From Acidobacteriota bacterium (GTDB lineage Bacteria > Actinomycetota > Acidimicrobiia > Acidimicrobiales > UBA8190): a DNA stretch of 5,152 bases. Position 1 is the first letter of the stretch, and each line of letters opens with the position of its first letter. The notes beneath the pieces are model-generated. The model saw only the letters and a list, made by a program, of their open reading frames with translations, did no database searches and was not told the DNA's origin. Shown in pieces: positions 1-5,152 of the stretch. A program made the position numbers and the translations under genes. The stretch is from assembly GCA_028872975.1 (NCBI GenBank), contig JAGWNV010000201.1, positions 1-5,152 of the forward strand, in the 5' to 3' direction.

Positions 1-277
1 AGAAGACGACGTACACCTTGGGCGGGCCGGTCGTGACCCCGACGGTGGCGGTGCCGTCGTTGATGCCCCCGTGGTAGGAGAGGGGCCCGCTCCCGCCGAG
101 GCGGGCGCTGCGCGGCGGGACGGCACCGTGGCGGTAGGCGTGGCCGGCCGAGTGGCCCGGGATGGGCCCGCCCACGTTGGGGGCGCCTTGGGCCATCGGA
201 GCGGCGATCACGCTCGCCACGGGAGCGGCGAGGGCGGCCAGGCCCAGGGCGGCGAGGAGACGGCGACGAGACGGCAT
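1..277 (-). CDS. Secreted protein with Tat-like signal peptide, N-terminal part only (runs off left edge)
   Basis: An open frame starts at ATG 277-275 and continues past base 1, giving 92 complete codons with no stop. The start is supported by an AGGGGG ribosome binding site six bases upstream. The product begins MPSRRRLLAALGLAALAAPV. It has a basic n-region, a hydrophobic Ala/Leu h-region to about residue 25, and small residues near 26-33 (APMAQGAP) suitable for signal peptidase cleavage. S-R-R-R-L-L at residues 3-8 resembles the twin-arginine motif, so Tat export is plausible but unproven. The mature region starts with a Gly/His/Pro/Arg-rich, probably disordered stretch. From about residue 66 it has LSYHGGIND followed by VGVTTGPPKVYVVF. 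From memory, similar LSYHGG...GVTTGPPKVYLVFWG segments open the conserved domain of large secreted actinobacterial proteins of unclear, possibly peptidase-like function. That family link is recall only, and the catalytic part would lie outside the window. The gene is codirectional with ndh but 172 bases away, so it is probably transcribed separately. Confidence 0.5.
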   Translation of the reverse strand, partial: MPSRRRLLAALGLAALAAPVASVIAAPMAQGAPNVGGPIPGHSAGHAYRHGAVPPRSARLGGSGPLSYHGGINDGTATVGVTTGPPKVYVVF

Positions 278-283
278 GAGGAA

Positions 284-289
284 CCCCCT
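284..289 (-). promoter_or_regulatory. Ribosome binding site of the secreted-protein gene
   Basis: On the minus strand AGGGGG lies six bases before ATG 277, which is a good Shine-Dalgarno match and spacing. It fixes the start codon of the left-edge gene. A single base separates it from the hairpin at 291-308. Confidence 0.6.
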
Positions 290-290
290 G

Positions 291-308
291 CGTGCGGCTC
301 GCCGCACG
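291..308 (-). promoter_or_regulatory. Perfect inverted repeat (leader hairpin or operator) before the secreted-protein gene
   Basis: CGTGCGGC (291-298) and GCCGCACG (301-308) are exact reverse complements separated by two bases. As RNA they would form a stem of at least 7 bp with a four-base loop. The structure ends one base upstream of the AGGGGG ribosome binding site. It could limit ribosome access, stabilise the 5' end, or act as a dyad operator. It is not followed by a T-run, so it is not a typical intrinsic terminator. The inverted repeat is seen directly; its function is inferred. Confidence 0.5.
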
Positions 309-358
309 GGGCGCGGCGACCGACCGACCAGTTGTAGCCGCGCCGGAGCCCCAATACC

Positions 359-382
359 CGAATTGTTGACCGAATGTTGACC
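359..382. repeat. Imperfect tandem repeat, about 12 bp x 2, in the upstream region of the secreted-protein gene
   Basis: Plus strand CGAATTGTTGACC (359-371) is followed at once by CGAATGTTGACC (371-382). The two copies differ by one inserted T and share one C. Read on the minus strand this is two GGTCAACA(A)TTCG units, about 82 bases upstream of ATG 277. The stretch is distinctly AT-richer than its surroundings. The spacing of about one helical turn fits a pair of activator or repressor half-sites, but no regulator can be named and I could not place convincing -35/-10 boxes. Confidence 0.45.
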
Positions 383-449
383 TTCCGGCCACGTTCCGTG
401 CCTTCGGCGGCCGAACAGGCCGGGGCCGATCCGTCTTGGCCGGGCGTCC

Positions 450-1757
450 TCAGGTGGAGGTCTCGGACTCCACGTCGGCGACGATCAGCCGGGGCCCCGA
501 GGGCCAGTCGAAGTACCGCCAGGTCCAGTTGAGGAGGACCACCAGCCGGTTGCGGAAGCCGATCAGGTAGACGAGGTGCAGGGCCAGCCAGGCCAGCCAG
601 CCCAGGGTGCCCCGGACGGTGGGGAGGCGGGGGACCTCGGCCACGGCAGCGTGACGGCCGATGGTGGCCATGACCCCCTTGTCCCGGTAGGCGAAGGGGG
701 CGCCGGCCTCGCCCTCGACGCGCCGGAGCACCTCCTGGCCGGCGTGGCGGCCGGTCTGGATCGCCCCCTGGGCGAGCTGCGGGGCCGTCCCCTGGCGGCC
801 CCGGCCGAGGGGGGCGGCGGCGGCGTCGCCCACCACGAACACCTCGGGGCGTCCCGGGACCGAGAGGTCTGGGCCCACCACCACGCGCCCGCCCCGGGCC
901 TGCGCCACCGGGAGGCTGTCGGCCAGGGTGCCGGCCACCGTCACCCCGCCCGCCCACACCACGACGTCGGCGGGGAGGGTGGTGCCGTCGGCCAGCCGCA
1001 CCCCGCCGGCGGCCACCTCGGCCACCCGCTCCCCGAGGTGGATCTCGACGCCGCGCCCCCGGAGGGTGTCGGCCGCGTAGCGGCCCGCCGTCTCGGAGAA
1101 CCCCGACAGCAGCCGCGGGGCGACGTCGACGAGGATGACCCTGGTGCGGTCGGGGTCGATCCGCAGGCGGTCCCGGCGGACGCTCACGGCGATGAGCTCG
1201 ACGAGGGCCCCGGCCGTCTCCACGCCGGTGGGGCCGCCGCCCACCACCACGAAGACGGGGGCTCCGCCCCGGTAGCGGTCGGGGTGGGCGTCGACGGACT
1301 CCAGGGTCGAGAGCAGGTGGTTGCGCAGCCGCCGGGCGTCGCGGACGGTGTAGAGGGGCTCGGCGAACCGGGCGGCGCCACTGATGCCGAAGAAGTTGGC
1401 CGCCGCCCCGGTGGCGAGGACGAGGTAGTCGTAGGGGAGCGCCGAGCCGTCCTCGAGCTGGACCCGGCGACCGTCGAGGTCGACGGCGTCGACCCGGCCG
1501 CAGCGGAAGCTCACGTTGGGCTCCCGGCCGAAGATGGCCCGCACCGGGTAGGCCACGTCGGCCGGCTCCAGCCCGGCCGTCGCCACCTGGTAGAGCAGCG
1601 GCTGGAACGTGTGGAAGTTGTGCTGGTCGACGACGGTGGTGTCGATCGGGCGCCCGGCCAGCACCCTGGCGGCGGCCAGGCCGGCGAAGCCGGCGCCCAC
1701 GATCACCACCCGGGGCAGCTCGTGCACCTGGCCCCGGTGCCCGTTCCCGCCGGTCAC
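450..1757 (-). CDS. ndh: Type II NADH:quinone oxidoreductase (NDH-2), FAD-dependent
   Basis: This is a single-subunit, non-proton-pumping flavoenzyme that oxidises NADH and reduces membrane quinone on the inner face of the cytoplasmic membrane. The predicted 435 residues are normal for the family. Visible motifs are the FAD-binding GAGFAG (21-26), the NDH-2 segment FHTFQPLLYQVATAGL (48-62), LATGA (114-118), the NAD-binding GGGPTGVE (173-180), VVWAGG (267-271), the second FAD motif VFVVGDAA (307-313) and the quinone-side segment APQLAQGAIQTGRHAG (325-340). The C-terminus ends with a hydrophobic, amphipathic stretch (about 384-412, WLAWLALHLVYLIGFRNR), the usual membrane anchor, which resembles mycobacterial Ndh. 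The start is GTG 1757, about 26 bases after the E1 stop, with GGGGG four bases upstream. GTG 1727, giving 425 residues, is a reasonable alternative because homology begins only at PRVVIVGAG. The close spacing suggests cotranscription with the E1 gene. A related FAD/NAD oxidoreductase acting on another acceptor cannot be excluded. Confidence 0.85.
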   Translation of the reverse strand: MTGGNGHRGQVHELPRVVIVGAGFAGLAAARVLAGRPIDTTVVDQHNFHTFQPLLYQVATAGLEPADVAYPVRAIFGREPNVSFRCGRVDAVDLDGRRVQLEDGSALPYDYLVLATGAAANFFGISGAARFAEPLYTVRDARRLRNHLLSTLESVDAHPDRYRGGAPVFVVVGGGPTGVETAGALVELIAVSVRRDRLRIDPDRTRVILVDVAPRLLSGFSETAGRYAADTLRGRGVEIHLGERVAEVAAGGVRLADGTTLPADVVVWAGGVTVAGTLADSLPVAQARGGRVVVGPDLSVPGRPEVFVVGDAAAAPLGRGRQGTAPQLAQGAIQTGRHAGQEVLRRVEGEAGAPFAYRDKGVMATIGRHAAVAEVPRLPTVRGTLGWLAWLALHLVYLIGFRNRLVVLLNWTWRYFDWPSGPRLIVADVESETST

Positions 1758-1783
1758 GAGTCCCCCGTCGCGGCGCCGGCCGG

Positions 1784-3949
1784 TCAGGCCCTGGCGAGGG
1801 CCGCCGCCGCCTCGGTGATGTCCTCGGTCTGGGGGAGGATGGCTTCCTCGAGGACGGGGGAGTAGCCCACGAAGGTGTCGGCGGCGGCCACCCGGCGCAC
1901 CGGGGCGTCGAGGGACCAGAAGCAGTGCTCGGTCACCCAGGCCGCCACCTCGGCGCCGAAGCCGGAGGTGAGGGTGTCCTCGTGGACGACGAGGAGCCGG
2001 CTCGTTCGGGCCACCGACTCGCAGACGAGCTCGTGGTCCCACGGCGAGATGGTCCGCAGGTCGACGACCTCGACCGAGACGCCTTCGGCGGAGAGCTGCT
2101 CGGCGGCGACGAGGGACTTCTGGACCGTCGCCCCCCAGGTGGCGATGGTGAGGTCGGTCCCGGCCCGCACGACGGCGCCGCGGCCGAAGGGGACCCGCCA
2201 GCCGGGGGGAGGCATGGGGTCGGCGGCGTAGCGCTGGCGGTAGAGGTGCTTGTGCTCGAGGAAGAGCACGGGGTCCCCGGCGTCGAAGGCGCTGCGCAGG
2301 AGCCCCACGGCGTCACGGGCCCGGGAGGGGAAGGCCACCAGGAGGCCGGGCGTGTGGGCGAAGATCGACTCCCCGCTCTGGGAGTGCCAGATGGCCCCGC
2401 CGGTGAGGTACCCGCCGATGGCGACGCGGACCACGAGCGGGCAGGAGAAGGTGCCGTTGGAGCGCCACCGGGTGGTGGCCGCCTCGCTGCGCAGTTGCTG
2501 CATGGCGGGCCAGATGTAGTCGAAGAACTGGATCTCGGCGCAGGGCCGCAGACCCCGCAGGGCCTGGCCGACCCCCCTGCCGACGATGTTGGACTCGGCG
2601 AGGGGTGTGTTGAAGCAGCGCGCCGAGCCGAAGGCGCGCTGGAGGCCCCTCGTGACCCCGAACACGCCGCCTTTGCCCTCGACGTGGTCGAGCACCTCGT
2701 CGTCGGCGTCGGCGACGTCCTCGCCGAACACCCGGATGCGCTCGTCGGCGGCCATGAGCTCGTGGAGGGCCCGGTTGATGGCCTCGGCCATGACGAGGGC
2801 ATCGCCCTCGGCGGCGGGCGGCGGCCCGGGATCGGCGGCGTCGGTGCGTCGGACCCGCACGACGTGGTCGGTCACGGTGGCGGGGTCGGGGCGGGCGGCG
2901 CCGAGGGCCTCCTCGGCGGCCCCGGCGGCCACCTGCTTGGCCTCGGCCTCGATGGCGGCCGCCTCCTCCTCGTCGACCACGCCGGCGGAGACGAGGGCCT
3001 TGCGGAAGGTGGCGATGGGGTCGTGGCGGGCCTCGGCGGCGAGCTCGGCGGCGTCGCGGTACTTGGCCTGGGAGTCGGCCGAGGAGTGGGAGTAGGGCCG
3101 GGTCACCTTGGCGTGGACGAGCCCCGGGCCCTCACCGGCGCGCACCCGGGCGATGGCGCGGGCGCCCTTGGAGCGGCACGCCGCGTAGTCCCAGCCGTTC
3201 ATCTTCGTCACGGCGAGCCCCCGGAACCCGTGGACCATCTCCGAGATCGGCGCCGGCGCCTGGTCGGCGGCGCGCACCGAGATGGCGTAGCCGTTGTCCG
3301 CCACCACGAACAGCACGGGCAGATGCAGCCGGCAGGCCGAGTTGAGGCTCTCCCAGAACTCGCCCTCCGAGGTGGCCCCCTCGCCCAGTGACACGTAGGT
3401 GATCTCATCGCCGACGGCGCTGCAGCCGGGAAGCTCGGGACGCCGGGCGATGTACCGGCCCGCCTCGGCGCAGCCCACCGCCGGCAGGCACTGGCTCCCG
3501 GTGGGGCTCGACGACGTAACGATGTTGCGCTCGGCGTCCCCGAAGTGACAGGGCATCTGGCGCCCGCCGGAGGCGGGGTCGTCGGCGGCGCCCACGGCCT
3601 GGAGCATGAGGGCGAGCGGCGTCACCCCGAGCGCCAGGGCCATGGCCCGGTCCCGGTAGTAGGGGAAGAACCAGTCCGAGCCGGGCCGAAGCGACCGGGC
3701 CAGGGCGGTGTAGAGGATCTCGTGGCCGGCGCCGGAGATCTGGAAGAAGACCCGGCTCTGCTTCTGGAGGACGATCTCCCGGTCGTCGAGGGCCCGCGAC
3801 AGGCAGGCCAGCCGGAAGTCTTCGATCAGCTCCTCGGCCCGGTACTGCTGGAGCGGGCTCTGTGCCCCGTTGCCGGCCGCCCGCCCGTTGGTGCCGTTGC
3901 GGGCGCCGGCCTTCGACCCTGCGGTCCGGGCCGTGGCCGCTCTCGCCAT
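1784..3949 (-). CDS. 2-oxoacid dehydrogenase E1 component, fused alpha and beta subunits (ThDP-dependent)
   Basis: E1 decarboxylates a 2-oxoacid on thiamine diphosphate and transfers the acyl group to lipoyl-E2. This 721-residue protein joins both subunits. Residues 1-30 are an Ala/Gly/Arg/Asn-rich, probably disordered tail. The E1-alpha domain spans about 31-345, with the ThDP/Mg motif GEGATSEGEFWE (189-200) to ADNGYAISV (217-225) and the active-site loop RPYSHSSADSQAKYR (284-298). A Pro/Ala linker occupies about 346-382. The E1-beta domain (383-721) has GGVFGVTRGLQ (427-437), PLAESNIVG with the expected catalytic Glu452, FFDYIWPAMQQ (475-485), WHSQSGESIFAHTPG (521-535), FLEHKHLYRQ (563-572) and the transketolase C-terminal domain from about 590 (VVDLRTISPWD, HEDTLTSGFGAE). 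The start is ATG 3949; a longer frame to 4267 would overlap rmuC. Branched-chain 2-oxoacid dehydrogenase-like E1 is the nearest type by GEG and overall motifs, but pyruvate or other 2-oxoacids are possible. No E2 or E3 gene is visible in the window. Confidence 0.92.
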   Translation of the reverse strand: MARAATARTAGSKAGARNGTNGRAAGNGAQSPLQQYRAEELIEDFRLACLSRALDDREIVLQKQSRVFFQISGAGHEILYTALARSLRPGSDWFFPYYRDRAMALALGVTPLALMLQAVGAADDPASGGRQMPCHFGDAERNIVTSSSPTGSQCLPAVGCAEAGRYIARRPELPGCSAVGDEITYVSLGEGATSEGEFWESLNSACRLHLPVLFVVADNGYAISVRAADQAPAPISEMVHGFRGLAVTKMNGWDYAACRSKGARAIARVRAGEGPGLVHAKVTRPYSHSSADSQAKYRDAAELAAEARHDPIATFRKALVSAGVVDEEEAAAIEAEAKQVAAGAAEEALGAARPDPATVTDHVVRVRRTDAADPGPPPAAEGDALVMAEAINRALHELMAADERIRVFGEDVADADDEVLDHVEGKGGVFGVTRGLQRAFGSARCFNTPLAESNIVGRGVGQALRGLRPCAEIQFFDYIWPAMQQLRSEAATTRWRSNGTFSCPLVVRVAIGGYLTGGAIWHSQSGESIFAHTPGLLVAFPSRARDAVGLLRSAFDAGDPVLFLEHKHLYRQRYAADPMPPPGWRVPFGRGAVVRAGTDLTIATWGATVQKSLVAAEQLSAEGVSVEVVDLRTISPWDHELVCESVARTSRLLVVHEDTLTSGFGAEVAAWVTEHCFWSLDAPVRRVAAADTFVGYSPVLEEAILPQTEDITEAAAALARA

Positions 3950-3963
3950 CGAGACCGACGCTA

Positions 3964-3973
3964 CTCCTCTCCC
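3964..3973 (-). promoter_or_regulatory. Ribosome binding site of the E1 gene, with unusually long spacing
   Basis: Minus-strand GGGAGAGGAG lies between the rmuC stop and ATG 3949. It is a strong Shine-Dalgarno sequence, but 14 bases separate its end from the ATG, longer than the usual 5-9. No ATG, GTG or TTG lies in frame between them, and the next in-frame Met is residue 103, inside the conserved domain. ATG 3949 therefore remains the best start. Confidence 0.55.
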
Positions 3974-3977
3974 GGCG

Positions 3978-5152
3978 TTAGACAGAGTTCCTCTCGGCGG
4001 CGTCGACGACGAGCTCGAGGGCGGGCGCACCGGCGCCCAGCTCGGGTGCCTCGGGGCGTCGCACGGCGGTCTCGAGCTCGTCGAGCTCGCCCAGCTCTTT
4101 CTCCCCGCTCCCCACCACGCCCAGGTCCTGGAACCGCCGGGCCTGGGGCAGGACGCTGCGCTCGAGCGATCCCACCGCCTTGTTGTAGGCGTCGACGGCG
4201 CCAGCCAGTCCTCGTCCGGTGCGGGCCAGGTGGTCGCCGAAGGTGCACAGGCGCTTGTAGAGGTCACGGCCGATGCGCTGGACCTCGCGGGCGTTCTCCG
4301 CCACCGCCTCCTGCTGCCAGCTGGCCGCCACCGTCCGGAGCAGCGCGATCAGGTTGGTCGGCGTGGCCAGCACCACATGGGAGGACATGGCGTGCTCGAG
4401 CAGCGTGGGGTCGTGCTCGAAGGCGGCGGCGAGTAGGGGGTCGCCGGGGACGAAGGCCACGACGAACTCCGGGGACCGGTCGAACTGCTGCCAGTAGCCC
4501 TTCTTGGCGAGGGCGTCGACGTGGGCCCGCAGCTGACGGGCGTGGGCCACCAGATGGGTCCGGCGCTGCTCCTCGTCGGTGGCCTCGACGGCCTCGAGGA
4601 ACGCCTGGAGGGGGACCTTGGCGTCGACGACGACCGACCGGGCCCCCGGCAGGTGCACCACCATGTCGGGCCGGATGCGGCCCTCGTCGCCGGTGGCGGA
4701 GACCTGCTCGTCGAAGTCGCAGTGCTCGAGCATGCCGGCCATCTCGACGACCCGGCGAAGCTGCATCTCGCCCCAGCGGCCCCGGGTGGCGGGTGCGCGC
4801 AGGGCGGTGACGAGGTTGCGGGTCTCGGCCTGGAGCCGGTCCTGGGAGTCCGACAGGTGGCGGACGGCCTCGGCGAGCCCCGTGTAGGCCTTCTGGCGCT
4901 CGAGCTCGAGCAGCCGCAGTCCCTGCTCGTAACGCCCGAGCTGGTCCCGCAGGGGCGTGAGCAGCTGCTCGATGGCCTGGCGACGCTGCTCGAGCTCACC
5001 GGTGGCCTCCTGCCGGGTGGCCTGCAGCCGGGCGTCGGCGAGCTCGAGGAATTGCGAGGTGTTGTGCTCGAGGGCCTTGGCCGACAGCGCCGCGAACTCG
5101 CCGGCGAGCTGCCGCCGGGTCTCCTCCCACGACGCCTGCCGCTCGGCGGCCC
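3978..5152 (-). CDS. rmuC: DNA recombination protein RmuC, 5'-truncated by the right edge
   Basis: The frame is open from the right edge to TAA 3980-3978 and gives 390 visible residues; the N-terminus, normally a membrane anchor or coiled coil, lies outside the window. RmuC proteins carry a restriction-endonuclease-like (PD-(D/E)XK) fold and limit certain DNA rearrangements such as inversions at short inverted repeats. Visible residues 1-105 are a Glu/Gln/Leu/Arg-rich coiled coil containing the family pattern PLRDQLGRYEQGLRLLELER and ETRNLVTALRAP. The core follows: TRGRWGEMQLRRVVEMAGML (about 121-140), HCDF, then RPDMVVHLPGARSVVVDAKVP (about 160-180) with the candidate nuclease Asp and D-A-K residues. 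Further family patterns are KKGYWQQF, FVVAFVPGD, VVLATPTNLIALLRTVA and AYNKAVGSLERSVLPQARRF. The stop lies 28 bases before the E1 start on the same strand, so the two may be cotranscribed. The Met at 4766 is internal to the conserved core and is not the start. Confidence 0.93.
   Translation of the reverse strand, partial: AAERQASWEETRRQLAGEFAALSAKALEHNTSQFLELADARLQATRQEATGELEQRRQAIEQLLTPLRDQLGRYEQGLRLLELERQKAYTGLAEAVRHLSDSQDRLQAETRNLVTALRAPATRGRWGEMQLRRVVEMAGMLEHCDFDEQVSATGDEGRIRPDMVVHLPGARSVVVDAKVPLQAFLEAVEATDEEQRRTHLVAHARQLRAHVDALAKKGYWQQFDRSPEFVVAFVPGDPLLAAAFEHDPTLLEHAMSSHVVLATPTNLIALLRTVAASWQQEAVAENAREVQRIGRDLYKRLCTFGDHLARTGRGLAGAVDAYNKAVGSLERSVLPQARRFQDLGVVGSGEKELGELDELETAVRRPEAPELGAGAPALELVVDAAERNSV

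Larger units (their letters stand above)
278..449. other. Intergenic region between ndh and the secreted-protein gene
   Basis: This 172-base gap is the longest non-coding stretch in the window. From the ndh end it holds a small hairpin (CGGCC/GGCCG, 408-422, five-base loop, no T-run), an AT-richer stretch with the 359-382 tandem repeat, three CGAC units (317-328), the perfect inverted repeat at 291-308 and the ribosome binding site at 284-289. A TACAAC hexamer on the minus strand (336-331) is a possible -10 box, but no good -35 sits at the right distance. The promoter for the left-edge gene is probably in here, at an unresolved position. Confidence 0.6.

Noticed and set aside
317..328. Three CGAC units as a meaningful tandem repeat
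   Set aside because: Only three copies of a 4-bp GC-rich unit; too short to separate from chance.
408..422. Hairpin CGGCC-gaaca-GGCCG after ndh as an intrinsic terminator
   Set aside because: The stem is only 5 bp and no T-run follows on the minus strand. In DNA this GC-rich such stems occur by chance.
576..1865. Long plus-strand open frame antisense to ndh
   Set aside because: It is Gly/Ala/Val/His-rich with no recognisable domain and mirrors the ndh frame. High-GC genes commonly leave open frames on the opposite strand.
1758..2042. Upstream extension of the ndh frame to an ATG at 2042
   Set aside because: The extra 95 residues are Arg/Gly/Pro-rich and overlap the conserved C-terminus of E1, so they are out-of-frame reading.
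1925..3391. 488-codon plus-strand open frame antisense to the fused E1
   Set aside because: The composition (strings of Gly, Asp, Val, His) is what reverse-reading a GC-rich gene gives. The minus-strand frame has unmistakable E1 motifs throughout.
4060..4110. Clustered GAGCTC/CTCGAG-like words in rmuC, as possible repeats
   Set aside because: They come from repeated Glu-Leu codons (GAG CTC) in charged helical or coiled-coil segments; the same words recur around 4900-5075 for the same reason.
3950..4267. Upstream extension of the E1 reading frame to an ATG at 4267
   Set aside because: These residues overlap the conserved C-terminal part of RmuC in another frame and show no E1 homology. A strong ribosome binding site lies just before ATG 3949.
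3545..4810. 421-codon plus-strand open frame spanning the E1 start and rmuC
   Set aside because: It is Arg/Pro/Gly-rich low complexity and crosses two genes with clear family motifs on the other strand.
1..5152. CRISPR array, tRNA/rRNA, insertion sequence, toxin-antitoxin or defence system
   Set aside because: No regularly spaced repeats, cloverleaf-like sequence, transposase motifs, terminal inverted repeats or small paired genes were seen. The genes are housekeeping or metabolic types with uniform codon use.

Overview
The window looks like chromosomal DNA from a very high-GC bacterium. Codon third positions are almost all G or C, and the protein types suggest an actinobacterium. The Mycobacterium-like C-terminus of the NADH dehydrogenase and the type of secreted protein fit Actinomycetota, possibly an uncultured or Acidimicrobiia-like lineage. 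That lineage guess is inference, because there is no rRNA or other taxonomic marker here.

All four recognisable genes are on the minus strand, so they read from the right edge to the left. From right to left: (1) a 5'-truncated rmuC (3978-5152), encoding a DNA-recombination/nuclease-fold protein; (2) 28 bases further on, a 721-residue 2-oxoacid dehydrogenase E1 in which the alpha and beta subunits are fused (1784-3949); (3) about 26 bases after its stop, a type II NADH:quinone oxidoreductase (450-1757); (4) after a 172-base gap, the first 92 codons of a secreted protein with a twin-arginine-like signal peptide (1-277), cut off by the left edge. Genes 1 to 3 are spaced like an operon. Gene 4 probably has its own promoter or leader: the gap before it holds a tandem repeat of about 12 bp and a perfect 8-bp-arm hairpin directly beside its ribosome binding site.

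E1 starts oxidative decarboxylation of a 2-oxoacid. A complete complex would pass electrons through E2 and E3 to NADH, which a type II dehydrogenase returns to the quinone pool. The E1-ndh pairing therefore makes metabolic sense, although no E2 or E3 is present in the window. rmuC has no obvious metabolic link and may simply be a neighbour.

I found no mobile element, CRISPR array, tRNA, rRNA or clearly novel multi-gene system. The long reading frames on the plus strand are GC-driven mirror images of the real genes. The points most worth following up are the leader of the secreted protein, the identity of that protein, and the substrate and partners of the fused E1.
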